Source: JALZKA01 sp963725035 (GTDB lineage Bacteria > Actinomycetota > Thermoleophilia > Solirubrobacterales > 70-9). Taken from it: a DNA stretch of 64,000 nt. The stretch lies in NCBI GenBank assembly GCA_963725035.1, contig CAVRWX010000019.1, positions 1 to 64,000 of the forward strand, read 5' to 3'. The notes below the pieces were generated by a model. That model had not been told where the DNA came from. It made no database searches and saw nothing but the letters and a program-made list of their open reading frames with translations. Shown here piece after piece: positions 43,212 to 51,753 of the stretch (its first letter is position 1; each line of letters starts with the position of its first letter). The translations under genes were made by a program, and so were the position numbers.

Positions 43212-43576
43212 CGGCTCGCCCGCGTGAACGTCCCGGTCTTGGTGTCCCGGGTGTTCGTGTTGGATGGCCCCGTGCCTCGAGTCGTGTTGGACTCGCGCGA
43301 CCTGGACTTCGAGCCGTCGCCGTTGCCGGAGTTCTTCGAACCGCCGTTGCCGGAGCCCTTCGAACCGCCCGAGCCGCGGCTCCTGTTGGCGGAGTCGCCC
43401 TCGTCGTCATCGTCGTCCTTCACTTCGATCTCGCGAAGGTCGTCGTCGCGCTTGCCGCTGATCTCGTCGGCCCCCGCCTGTGTGAGCACCGGGCCGGCGA
43501 CGCTGAGTGCGAACGCACCCAGAAGCGCGGCCACGGCCATCACGATGACCTTGTCGAACGTTGTCTGTCCTGGCAT
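43208..43576 (-). CDS. Acidic low-complexity membrane-anchored or secreted protein
   Basis: A 122-residue protein: an N-terminal hydrophobic helix (VIVMAVAALLGAFALSVAG), a charged ISGKRDDDLREIEVKDDDDDEG segment at residues about 39-60, then Gly/Ser/Asn repeats (GSGGSKGSGNGG) and a Thr/Arg-rich end. It resembles the protein at 39172 in layout. It is the first gene of the leftward kinase / histidine kinase / regulator operon (ATGA overlap with the kinase). It may be a surface sensor or partner; no family recognised. Confidence 0.55.
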   Translation of the reverse strand: MPGQTTFDKVIVMAVAALLGAFALSVAGPVLTQAGADEISGKRDDDLREIEVKDDDDDEGDSANRSRGSGGSKGSGNGGSKNSGNGDGSKSRSRESNTTRGTGPSNTNTRDTKTGTFTRASR

Positions 43577-43705
43577 GTCTTGTCTCCTTGCTCATTTGTG
43601 GAGCCGACCCATTGCCGACTCCGCTGATGGAGCAAGGATTCCCTCGCGCACTGAGAGTCTCCTGAGGGGAGACGCGCTGAGAGCCCCTGAGGACTGAGAG
43701 TTTTC

Positions 43706-44062
43706 TTAGTCGATCGAGGAGACGTGGTCCATGATCGTCACGCAGCCAGTCGTGTCGGGGGGCTCGGTCGGGCCGTCGACACCGCCGATCGTCCAGCAGC
43801 CCCACTTGTCGATCGTCACCTCGTAAGTCGTGGGACCGGGGTCGTCGGGATCGGGCTCCGGGGAGGCGGGATAGGTGCAGGTCCACGTGTCCTCGCCCTC
43901 TTCGTCACATGGAACCGAGTTGATCTCGTTGACCGGGGCGCCCGTCGATGCCGCAAGCGACTCGCCGTCAACCCCAACGATGATCGTGGGCCGTAGGCAG
44001 AAAGCGACGATCAGCCCAAGCGGGACGACTAAGTACAGGACCCTGAGAATCCGGTGTGACAT
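43706..44062 (-). CDS. Secreted or anchored protein of unknown function
   Basis: A 118-residue protein with an N-terminal membrane helix (VLYLVVPLGLIVAFCL), then a VGVDGESLAASTGAPVNEI stretch and a Cys-containing extracellular part: NSVPCDEEGEDTWTCTYP, DKWGCWTIGG, TTGCVTIMD. Four cysteines could form two disulfides. Its start is 12 bases after the purH stop, so it may share the purH transcript. Family unknown. Confidence 0.55.
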   Translation of the reverse strand: MSHRILRVLYLVVPLGLIVAFCLRPTIIVGVDGESLAASTGAPVNEINSVPCDEEGEDTWTCTYPASPEPDPDDPGPTTYEVTIDKWGCWTIGGVDGPTEPPDTTGCVTIMDHVSSID

Positions 44063-44074
44063 CCGGAAGGGACC

Positions 44075-45703
44075 CTAGTGGCGGAAGTGGCGGCGCCGCG
44101 TCATCACCATCGCGACGCCCGCCTCGTCGCACGCTTCGACCACCTCGGGGTCGCGCTTCGACCCGCCCGGCTGGATGATCGCGGTGGAGCCGGCATCGAT
44201 CGCGATCTGCGGACCGTCCGGGAAAGGGAAGAACGCATCCGAGGCGACTACCGAGCCGGCCAGGAACGCGTCCGCTTCGCCCTCCCTCGCCTCGCGCGCC
44301 TTGTCGATCGCGATCCGCACCGAATCCACCCGGCTCATCTGCCCCGCTCCGATGCCGAGGGTCGCCCCGTCCTTCGCGATCACGATCGCGTTCGAGCGCA
44401 CGTGCTTGCACACGGCCCACGAGAACTCCAGGTCGCGCCATGCCTCCTCTGAGGGCTGAGCCTTCGTCGCCACGTCCATCGTGTCGCGCTCCTCCTCGAT
44501 CAGGTCAGGCGTCTGCAAGAGAAGCCCTCCGCGCACCCGCTTCATATCGCGCTCGCGCGGCTCCGGCCCGCGGTCCTCGGTGTTGTGGAGGATCCGGATC
44601 GCCTCCTTCTGCATCAACACGTCGAGCGCGTCCTCCGCATACTCGGGCGCGATCAGCACCTCGATGAAGTTCTCGTGCAGCCGCTCCGCGAGCGCCTTGT
44701 CTACCGGCCTGTTGAGCGCGATCACGCCGCCGAACGCCGAGAGCGGATCACAGGCGAGTGCCTTCTCGTACGCCTCCGCGATGTCATTCGCGATCGCCGC
44801 CCCGCACGGGTTGTTGTGCTTCACGATCACAGCCGCCGGCTCTTCGAAGTCCGCCAGGAGCTTTGTCGCCGCGTCGAGATCCAGCACGTTGTTGAACGAC
44901 AGCGAGCGGCCGTGCAGCTTCGCCATCCGCGCCAAGACATGCGAGCGCGCCCCCGACTCCACATAGAGCGCCGCTTTCTGATGCGGGTTCTCGCCGTAGG
45001 AGAGGTCCAGGAACTTCTCGTAGGCGAACACCCAATGCTGTGGGAACGCCTCGTAGCGCAACCCGAACCAGCGCGAGATCGCGGCGTCGTAGCGCGCGAT
45101 CTCCGCCCACGCCTCGTTCGCAAGCCAATGGCGCGTCTCCTCGGAGATCGAACCCTCCGACGCCTCGAGCTCTGCCAGCACGGCGTCGTAGCTCTCGGGG
45201 CGCACCAGGACCGCGACCGAGCGGTGGTTCTTCGCAGCGGCCCTGATCATCGTCGGCCCGCCGATGTCGATGTTCTCGACCGCCTCCTCCTCGCTCACAT
45301 CGCGCCGGGCAACCGTCTGCGAGAACGGATACAGGTTCACGCACACGAGGTCGATCGGCTCGATCCCCTCGCGCTCGAGCGTCGCCATGTGCTCCTCGGA
45401 ATCCCGCTTGGCGAGCAGCGCCGCGTGAAGCCGGGGATGAAGCGTCTTCACTCGCCCGCCCAGGATCTCCTCCTGGCCGGTGAAGACCGAAACGTCCGTC
45501 ACCTCGAGCCCGGCCTCGCGGATAGCGCTCGCCGTCCCGCCCGTCGAGAGCAGCTCCACGCCCAGCTCCGACAGTCCGCGCGCAAAGTCCACGACGCCCG
45601 TCTTGTCGGAGACTGAGATCAGCGCCCGGCGCACGCGCACCGGCTCTCCCGCGGGTGCTGAGCCCCCCTCGGTCGCCTCAACATCCATCACCCGCTCACT
45701 CAC
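44075..45703 (-). CDS. purH: Bifunctional AICAR transformylase / IMP cyclohydrolase
   Basis: A 542-residue PurH. The cyclohydrolase half begins RALISVSDKTGVVDFARGL and includes STGGTA and GGRVKTLHPRLHAALLA; the transformylase half has LSYGENPHQKAALY, VIVKHNNPCGAAI, AFGGVIALNR and GAGQMSRVDS. It catalyses the last two steps of purine synthesis. Actinobacterial purH normally follows purN; here purN is 16 kb away on the same strand, beyond the hydrogenase island. Confidence 0.96.
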   Translation of the reverse strand: MSERVMDVEATEGGSAPAGEPVRVRRALISVSDKTGVVDFARGLSELGVELLSTGGTASAIREAGLEVTDVSVFTGQEEILGGRVKTLHPRLHAALLAKRDSEEHMATLEREGIEPIDLVCVNLYPFSQTVARRDVSEEEAVENIDIGGPTMIRAAAKNHRSVAVLVRPESYDAVLAELEASEGSISEETRHWLANEAWAEIARYDAAISRWFGLRYEAFPQHWVFAYEKFLDLSYGENPHQKAALYVESGARSHVLARMAKLHGRSLSFNNVLDLDAATKLLADFEEPAAVIVKHNNPCGAAIANDIAEAYEKALACDPLSAFGGVIALNRPVDKALAERLHENFIEVLIAPEYAEDALDVLMQKEAIRILHNTEDRGPEPRERDMKRVRGGLLLQTPDLIEEERDTMDVATKAQPSEEAWRDLEFSWAVCKHVRSNAIVIAKDGATLGIGAGQMSRVDSVRIAIDKAREAREGEADAFLAGSVVASDAFFPFPDGPQIAIDAGSTAIIQPGGSKRDPEVVEACDEAGVAMVMTRRRHFRH

Positions 45704-45905
45704 TCACCCCACCCTAAACGACGCGGGCGCGAATCTGGACGTTCGATCCAATCCTCGCGCACCATTCGCTCCTATATCCGACCAAAAAGCGCAGGCTTGC
45801 GGGTCTACCCCATCGGTGGTAGTTTCGCCGAGAACCCGAAAGGTCGGGACCTGCTTTCTGGACTTTGAGCTGGAACGGGGCCCGTGGAGAGAAGGTTCGT
45901 TCAAG
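45704..45905. promoter_or_regulatory. Promoter region of the hydrogenase island (and purH upstream region)
   Basis: A 202-base gap between divergent purH and hypC. It has a near-perfect inverted repeat at 45805-45822 (CTACCCC / GTGGTAG arms) and a CCCGA-AAGG-TCGGG hairpin at 45835-45848. A GAGAAGG Shine-Dalgarno-like stretch precedes the hypC GTG. The inverted repeat is a candidate regulator site; no clear promoter boxes can be assigned by eye. Confidence 0.4.
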
Positions 45906-46187
45906 GTGTGTCTGGCCATCCCCGGCCAAGTGCTTGAAGTCGTTGACGAGACAAATCGTCTCGCCAAAGTCGACATTGCTGGGGTTCGCCGGAACGTCAA
46001 CATCGGGCTTCTGGACGACGACCCATCCGGCGGCGTCGAGGTAGGCGACTGGGTGCTGATCCACGTCGGGTTCGCCCTCTCCAAGGTGGACGAGGAAGAG
46101 GCGATCGCAACTCGCAAGATGCTGGAGGGCATGGGCGCGGACTACGAGCAGGAACTCGAGGAGTTAAGGGCAAGCGTGATCGAGTGA
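45906..46187 (+). CDS. hypC: Hydrogenase maturation chaperone HypC
   Basis: A 93-residue HypC from GTG 45906. It begins (M)CLAIPGQVLEV, with the Cys2 that binds the Fe(CN)2CO intermediate and the large subunit precursor, then an OB-fold-like VDIAGVRRNVNIGLL and a C-terminal helix. First gene of the rightward hydrogenase island. Its TGA overlaps the GTG of the second HypC-like gene. Confidence 0.93.
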   Translation: MCLAIPGQVLEVVDETNRLAKVDIAGVRRNVNIGLLDDDPSGGVEVGDWVLIHVGFALSKVDEEEAIATRKMLEGMGADYEQELEELRASVIE

Positions 46188-46450
46188 CCTTCACCCCACA
46201 GCCGCAGGGGGATCACGCCGGCCACGCCGGCGCCTGCGGCGTAGGGGAGGAGGGTTGCATCACCTGTGGGGATGTGGCCCTCCCGCTGCGGGTGCGCGAG
46301 GTCGATACCGCACGGGGACTGGCTCTCTGCACAAACGAGGAGGGCCAGTCCGAGGCGGTCGAGATCGCGCTCGTGGGCGAGGTGTCCGCGGGCGACGAGC
46401 TCCTCGTCCACGCCGGGACGGCAATCGCTCACCTGGGGGTTCCGGCATGA
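46184..46450 (+). CDS. Second HypC/HupF-like accessory protein
   Basis: An 88-residue protein from GTG 46184. An N-terminal His/Cys-containing arm (GDHAGHAGACGVGEEG) precedes CITCGDVALPLRVREV, the variant HypC-type opening in which the functional cysteines are internal, then DELLVHAGTAIAHLG. Duplicate HypC-like proteins of this kind accompany group 1h hydrogenases and probably shuttle iron-ligand intermediates between HypD and the large subunit. Overlaps hypC and hypD on both ends (GTGA, ATGA). Confidence 0.8.
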   Translation: MTFTPQPQGDHAGHAGACGVGEEGCITCGDVALPLRVREVDTARGLALCTNEEGQSEAVEIALVGEVSAGDELLVHAGTAIAHLGVPA

Positions 46451-47571
46451 AGTTCGTCGACGAGTTCCGCGATCCCGAGCTCGGCCGCGTCCTGGCCGGA
46501 GAGATCCTGAACGAGGTCGACCCGAACCGGCACTACAAGCTGATGGAGGTGTGCGGCGGGCACACCCATTCCATCTACAAGTACGGCATCGACGATCTCC
46601 TCCCCGAGAACGTCGAGCTCGTCCACGGTCCCGGCTGTCCCGTCTGCGTCATGCCGATGGGCCGAATCGACGACGGCATCGCGATCGCCGCAGAGAATCC
46701 CGAGGTGATCCTCACCTGCTTCGGCGACATGATGCGCATCCCCGGCTCGAAGCAGAGCTTCCTGGAGGCAAAGGCGGAGGGCGCCGACATCCGGATGGTC
46801 TACTCGCCGCTCGACGCGCTCCGCATCGCGAAGGCAAATCCGGACCGCACCGTCGTCTTCTTCGCGATCGGCTTCGAGACCACCGCCCCGTCCACGGCGC
46901 TTACCCTCAAGCGCGCCAAGGCCGAGGGCGTCACCAACTTCCTCTGCGTCTGCAACCACGTGACGATCGTGCCGCCGCTGCGGGCGCTCCTCGACTCTCC
47001 AGACCTGCGCCTGGACGGCTTCATCGGCCCGGGCCACGTCTCGACCGTCGTCGGTGTCCGCCCCTTCGAGTTCATCCCGGCCGAGTACGGCAAGCCGCTC
47101 GTCACCGCGGGATTCGAGCCGCTCGACGTCCTGCAGACGATCCGCATGATCCTCGCCCAGCTCCGCAAGGGCGAGGCGAAGGTCGAGAACCAGTACAAGC
47201 GCGTCGTCCCCTACGAGGGCAACCCGGCCGCCCTCAAGGTCATGGCCGAGGTCTTCGAGCTCCGGCCGCATTTCGAGTGGCGCGGCCTCGGGTTCATCTC
47301 CCAATCGGCGCTGAAGCTCTCCGATGCCTACGCCGACTTCGACGCCGAGCTCAAGTACTCGGTCCCCGGCGTGCGCGTCGCCGACCCAAAGGCCTGCCAG
47401 TGCGGCGAGGTCCTCAAAGGCGTCATCAAGCCGTGGGAATGCAAGGTCTTCGGCACCGCGTGCACGCCGGAGCATGCGATCGGCACCTGCATGGTCTCCC
47501 CCGAGGGAGCCTGCGCCGCCTACTACAACTACGGCCGCTACGCGCGAGAGAAGGAGGTGGTGGTCTCCTGA
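46447..47571 (+). CDS. hypD: Hydrogenase maturation protein HypD
   Basis: A 374-residue HypD. Conserved active-site elements: MEVCGGHTHSI, HGPGCPVCVMP, a FFAIGFETTAPSTA strand, GFIGPGHVSTVVG, and the C-terminal [4Fe-4S] cysteines within CQCGEVLKGVIKPWEC and GTACTPEH/GTCMVSPEGAC. It is the scaffold on which CN and CO ligands are added to iron with HypC. An AAGGAGG Shine-Dalgarno for hypE lies inside its last codons. Confidence 0.96.
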   Translation: MKFVDEFRDPELGRVLAGEILNEVDPNRHYKLMEVCGGHTHSIYKYGIDDLLPENVELVHGPGCPVCVMPMGRIDDGIAIAAENPEVILTCFGDMMRIPGSKQSFLEAKAEGADIRMVYSPLDALRIAKANPDRTVVFFAIGFETTAPSTALTLKRAKAEGVTNFLCVCNHVTIVPPLRALLDSPDLRLDGFIGPGHVSTVVGVRPFEFIPAEYGKPLVTAGFEPLDVLQTIRMILAQLRKGEAKVENQYKRVVPYEGNPAALKVMAEVFELRPHFEWRGLGFISQSALKLSDAYADFDAELKYSVPGVRVADPKACQCGEVLKGVIKPWECKVFGTACTPEHAIGTCMVSPEGACAAYYNYGRYAREKEVVVS

Positions 47572-48743
47572 CCGAGCCTGCCGTCACGCCCGAGAAGCGC
47601 ATCGGCGCCGGCCGCCCCTCTGCACCCGACCGCGAGCAGCGCGTCCTCGAGATCATCGAGACCGCCCGCGCGAAGCGCCCCCGCTTCAAGGACTCGACCG
47701 TGAACATGTCCCACGGCGCCGGCGGCAAGGCAACCCAGACTCTCATCGAAGGCCTCCTCGTTCCCGCGTTCGACTCGGACGCGTTGAACGAGCTCGGCGA
47801 CTCAGGAGTGGTGCGCATCCCTGTTTCGACCCCCGGCACGCCCGGACGCGAAGCGGAGGACGTGGCCGGGATTTGTTTGGCGATGACCACTGACACCTTC
47901 GTCGTCAAGCCGCTCCAGTTCCCCGGCGGCTCGATCGGAGAGCTGGCCGTCTGCGGCACCGTGAACGACCTCGCCGCAGCCGGAGCGAAGGCACAAGCGC
48001 TCAGCCTCGCCTTTGTCCTCGAAGAAGGCCTCAACGCCGACGTTCTACGGGGGGAGGTCGATGCGATCGCCCGCACCGCGGCCGACGCCGGCGTTTCCGT
48101 CGTCACCGGCGACACCAAGGTCGTCGAGCGCGGTCTGGCCGATGGCATGTACGTCTGCACCACTGGAATCGGCGAGATCGACTCTCGCGCCTCGCTCGGC
48201 ACCGGCACCCTCAAGCCCGGCGACCGCGTTCTCGTCTCAAAGACGATCGGCGAGCACGGCACGGCGATCATGCTCGCGCGCGGCGAGCTGGGAATCGAGG
48301 CGGACGTCGAGTCCGACTGCCGCTCGCTTTGGCCCGTTGCCGACGCGCTCCTCGACTCCGCCGGTCCCAACCTCCGCTCCATGCGCGACGCAACGCGCGG
48401 AGGCGTTGCCTCCGCGCTGAACGAGCTGGCGCGCGCCTCCGCGGTCGGCATTACGGTGCGCGAGGCGTCCATTCCCGTCACCCCCGAGGTCGAGGGAGCA
48501 TCCGAGCTACTCGGCATCGACCCCATGTACGTCGCAAACGAGGGCGTCATGGTCGCCTTCGTCGCTTCCGCCGCCGCAGACGCCGCGCTCGCCGCGCTCC
48601 GCTCCGTGCCCGGATGCGAAGCCGCCGCGGAGATCGCGGAGGTCGTCGCGGAGCCCCCCGGCATGGTCCTCGTCGAGACCGCCTTCGGCGGCCGGCGAGT
48701 GATGGACCTCCTGGCCGGCGACCCCCTTCCGAGGATCTGCTGA
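47568..48743 (+). CDS. hypE: Hydrogenase maturation protein HypE (probable CTG start)
   Basis: About 391 residues. Core motifs: MSHGAGGKATQTLIEGLL, MTTDTFVVKP, GTVNDLAAAGA, GDTKVVERG and DATRGGVASALNE, ending PRIC with the terminal Cys that is carbamoylated by HypF and dehydrated to thiocyanate. The conserved N-terminal EQRVLEIIETARAKRPRFKD lies upstream of any in-frame ATG or GTG. The best start is CTG 47568, overlapping the hypD stop as CTGA, with AAGGAGG at 47551-47557, ten bases ahead. The next candidate starts (GTG near 47699, ATG 47705) would remove conserved sequence. Confidence 0.92.
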   Translation: MTEPAVTPEKRIGAGRPSAPDREQRVLEIIETARAKRPRFKDSTVNMSHGAGGKATQTLIEGLLVPAFDSDALNELGDSGVVRIPVSTPGTPGREAEDVAGICLAMTTDTFVVKPLQFPGGSIGELAVCGTVNDLAAAGAKAQALSLAFVLEEGLNADVLRGEVDAIARTAADAGVSVVTGDTKVVERGLADGMYVCTTGIGEIDSRASLGTGTLKPGDRVLVSKTIGEHGTAIMLARGELGIEADVESDCRSLWPVADALLDSAGPNLRSMRDATRGGVASALNELARASAVGITVREASIPVTPEVEGASELLGIDPMYVANEGVMVAFVASAAADAALAALRSVPGCEAAAEIAEVVAEPPGMVLVETAFGGRRVMDLLAGDPLPRIC

Positions 48744-48865
48744 TGAACCAACTTCCTGAACCAGTCCCAGTCCAAGTCCTAGATGACGACCGGCACATGC
48801 TGGTTTCGCATCTAAAGATGCTCATCAACTATGAGGTGGCGCGGGCCCCCTCACCAAGGAGTTAG
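48743..48865 (+). CDS. 40-residue ORF between hypE and hydrogenase small subunit
   Basis: ATG 48743 overlaps the hypE stop (TGATG). The 40-residue product begins MNQLPEPVPVQVLDDDRHML and has an amphipathic helix (VSHLKMLINYEVAR). It ends three bases before the hydrogenase small-subunit ATG, inside that gene's ribosome-binding region. The perfect coupling on both sides supports a real gene rather than chance. No family recognised; it could be a small structural or assembly subunit. Confidence 0.5.
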   Translation: MNQLPEPVPVQVLDDDRHMLVSHLKMLINYEVARAPSPRS

Positions 48866-48867
48866 CG

Positions 48868-49941
48868 ATGGCGCTAGCAGCGGAGTTCGTACCCGATCAG
48901 GCCGCGACGGAGGCGGTCGAGGCACACGTCCTGTGGATGACCACAGGGCTGTCATGCGACGGAGACTCCGTTGCCATGACGTCGGCGGTCAATCCCAGCC
49001 TGGAGGACCTCATCCTGCAGACGATCCCGGGGATGCCGAAACTCCACATCCACCACCCGGTCTTGGCGTACGAGAACGGCGCCGAGTTCATCGAGTGGTG
49101 GTGGCGCGCCGAGAAGGGCGAGCTCGACCCCTTCGTCCTCATCGTCGAGGGCTCGATCCCGAACGAGAACCTCTCGGGAGACGGCTATTGGGCGGCGATC
49201 GGCGACAACCCGGAGACGGGACAGCCGATCACCACCACCGAATGGCTCGACCGCCTGGCGCCCAAGGCCGCGGCAGTCGTTGCCGTGGGAAGCTGCGCGA
49301 CGTTCGGCGGCATTCCCGCGATGAAGAACAACCCGACGGGCGCCATGGGCGTTGCCGACCATCTGGGCTGGAATTGGAAGTCGTCGGCCGGGCTCCCCGT
49401 CGTCAACATCCCCGGCTGTCCCGCGCAGCCGGACAACGTAACCGAGTCCCTGCTCTATCTGGCGATGCACCTCGCCGGCAGAGCGCCGGTGCCGGACCTC
49501 GACGACCAGCTGCGCCCGCGGTGGCTGTTCGGCCGCACGGTCCGTGAGGGATGCAACCGCGCCGGCTTCGCTGAGCAAGGCGAGTTCGCCACCGAGTACG
49601 GCGACGACCCGCGCTGCCTGGTCAAGCTGGGCTGCAAGGGCCCGGTGGTGAAGTGCAACGTGCCGGTGCGCGGCTGGGTCGACGGCTACGGAGGCTGCCC
49701 CAACGTGGGCGGCATCTGCATGGCATGCACGATGCCCGGCTTCCCAGACAAGTACATGCCGTTCATGGATCCGGACCCGTGGGGGGCGGCGGCCTCGAAC
49801 TTCCAGAGGTTCCTGTTCGGCCCCACCGTCCGGTACTTCCGCAAGCGGAACGTGGACCGCAAGTACGACGTCGAACCCGAGTGGCGCAAGCCCGGGAACA
49901 CGCTGACAACGGGCTATCAGCCCCGGAATTACGCCAAGTAA
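48868..49941 (+). CDS. hhyS: Group 1h [NiFe]-hydrogenase small subunit
   Basis: A 357-residue small subunit without a Tat signal. The proximal cluster region reads GLSCDGDSVA, the group 1h form in which an Asp takes part in cluster ligation, followed by GSCATFGGIPA and IPGCPAQPDN. The other clusters are served by CNVPVRGW, GGCPNVGGICMACTMPGFPD. EGSIPNENL, PTGAMGV and LTTGYQPR match high-affinity actinobacterial enzymes. It carries electrons from the active site of the large subunit. AAGGAG at 48856-48861 precedes the ATG. Relatives oxidise atmospheric H2 in air during starvation. Confidence 0.94.
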   Translation: MALAAEFVPDQAATEAVEAHVLWMTTGLSCDGDSVAMTSAVNPSLEDLILQTIPGMPKLHIHHPVLAYENGAEFIEWWWRAEKGELDPFVLIVEGSIPNENLSGDGYWAAIGDNPETGQPITTTEWLDRLAPKAAAVVAVGSCATFGGIPAMKNNPTGAMGVADHLGWNWKSSAGLPVVNIPGCPAQPDNVTESLLYLAMHLAGRAPVPDLDDQLRPRWLFGRTVREGCNRAGFAEQGEFATEYGDDPRCLVKLGCKGPVVKCNVPVRGWVDGYGGCPNVGGICMACTMPGFPDKYMPFMDPDPWGAAASNFQRFLFGPTVRYFRKRNVDRKYDVEPEWRKPGNTLTTGYQPRNYAK

Positions 49942-49965
49942 GGCACGAGGAAGAGAGAGATAGAC

Positions 49966-51753
49966 ATGGCAGCAACGGAGACACCCGCAGCTGATCAGAA
50001 GGTCATGGTCAAGGAGATGTCCTGGGACCCGATCACAAGGATCGTCGGTTCGCTGGGCATCCACACCGAGATCGACTTCGCCAACAAGAAGGTGAACAAG
50101 TGCTACTCGACGTCGATGATCTTCAGAGGATTCGACATCTTCATGAAGGGCATCGACCCTCGCGACGCGCACTTCATCACCAGCCGGATCTGCGGCATCT
50201 GCGGTGACAATCACTGCACCTGCTCTTGCCTCAACCAGAACATGGCGTACGGGGTGAAGATGCCCCCGCTCGGCGAGCTTGCGTTCAACCTCGCGGAGAC
50301 GGCGGACTTCATCTTCGACCACGCCATCTTCAACGACTGCATGTGCAACGTGGACTTCTGCGAGCAGATGGTGAAGGAGACGAATCCCTCACTGCTCCAG
50401 AAGGCCGAGCAGGAGCTCGCGCCGGGCGCCGATATCCACGGCTACCGGACGATCGCCGACATCATGCGCTCGCTCAACCCGTTCACGGGCGACTTCTACC
50501 TGGAGACTCTCCAGGTCGCCCGGTACACGCGCGAGATGTACTGCCTCTTCGGCGGCAGGCACACGCACCCGTCGACGATCATGCCGGGCGGCTGCTCTGC
50601 GCACATCACGCACCAGACGCTGACCGACTACTACGTGCGGCTCATGCGCTACTTCGACTACGTGAAGCGCAGCGTGCCGATGCACGACGACCTCTACGAC
50701 TTCTTCCTGAGGGAGTTGCCGGGGTACGACATGGTCGGCTACCGCGAGACCGACCTGGTCAACTGGGGCGCCTTCGACGATCCGGACTATGCCGACTCGT
50801 CCTACGAGAACATGAACGAGTGGGGCAACAAGCGGTACATCACGCCCGGGATCGCGATCGGCGGCGAGTTGATCACCACGGACCTCGTGGACATCAACCT
50901 CAAGATCCGCATCCTGCTCGGCTCCTCGTACTTCGACGACTGGACCGAGACCGAGGAGACGTTCGTCGACAAGGACCCGCTGGGTAACCCGGTCGACCCG
51001 CGTCATCCGTGGAACAAGGTGACGATCCCGAAGCCGCAGGCGCGCGACTTCAACGACAAGTACTCGTGGGTCGTCTCGCCGCGGATCTACGACGATCGCA
51101 CCGACCGCTACGTCGCATGCGACACCGGCGGCGGCCCGTTCGCCCGCCAGTGGTGCACGGCGAAGGCCGGCCTGGTCGACTTCGGCTATGCCAAGGCGAC
51201 CGGCCACTCGATCCAGATGGTCCTGCCGAAGTCGGCAAACCATGGCGAGATGCAGCTCGAGTGGCACGTCCCGGAGAAGTCCAACGCGATCGAGCGTGAT
51301 CGCGCCAGGACCTACCACCAGGCCTATTCGGCGCTGATCGCGCTGCACTGCCTGGAGCGGGCGTTCGTCGAGGTCAGGGCCGGCCGGACCAAGAGCTGGT
51401 CCGACTTCAAGGTCCCGCAGGAGGCCGTGAGCGTTGGCTTCCACGAAGCCGCGCGCGGCGTGATCTCGCACCACATGGTGATCCAGGGCGGCAAGATCGC
51501 GAACTACCAGCCCTACCCGCCGACCCCGTGGAACGCCAGCGTGCGCGACTCCTACGGAACTCCCGGCCCCTACGAGGATGCGGTGCAGAACACGCCCATC
51601 TTCGAGGAGAACGGCCCGGAGAACTTCAAGGGCGTCGACATCATGCGGGCGGTGCGGAGCTTCGATCCGTGCCTGCCGTGCGGCGTGCATATGTACAACG
51701 GCAAGGGCCTCGTGCGAAAGGTCCAGCACACACCAACGGGGTTGAGCTGCTGA
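49966..51753 (+). CDS. hhyL: Group 1h [NiFe]-hydrogenase large subunit
   Basis: A 595-residue large subunit. Nickel-binding motifs: N-terminal RICGICGDNHCTCS (L1) and C-terminal DPCLPCGVH (L2). The 20-residue extension after that His should be cut off by the protease at 55275 once nickel is inserted. MSWDPITRIVGSLGIHTEID, GGRHTHPSTIMPGG and NHGEMQLEWH also match the high-affinity subgroup. It forms the heterodimer with the small subunit just upstream. Its terminal TGA overlaps the probable CTG start of the NifU/Rieske-like gene. Confidence 0.95.
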   Translation: MAATETPAADQKVMVKEMSWDPITRIVGSLGIHTEIDFANKKVNKCYSTSMIFRGFDIFMKGIDPRDAHFITSRICGICGDNHCTCSCLNQNMAYGVKMPPLGELAFNLAETADFIFDHAIFNDCMCNVDFCEQMVKETNPSLLQKAEQELAPGADIHGYRTIADIMRSLNPFTGDFYLETLQVARYTREMYCLFGGRHTHPSTIMPGGCSAHITHQTLTDYYVRLMRYFDYVKRSVPMHDDLYDFFLRELPGYDMVGYRETDLVNWGAFDDPDYADSSYENMNEWGNKRYITPGIAIGGELITTDLVDINLKIRILLGSSYFDDWTETEETFVDKDPLGNPVDPRHPWNKVTIPKPQARDFNDKYSWVVSPRIYDDRTDRYVACDTGGGPFARQWCTAKAGLVDFGYAKATGHSIQMVLPKSANHGEMQLEWHVPEKSNAIERDRARTYHQAYSALIALHCLERAFVEVRAGRTKSWSDFKVPQEAVSVGFHEAARGVISHHMVIQGGKIANYQPYPPTPWNASVRDSYGTPGPYEDAVQNTPIFEENGPENFKGVDIMRAVRSFDPCLPCGVHMYNGKGLVRKVQHTPTGLSC

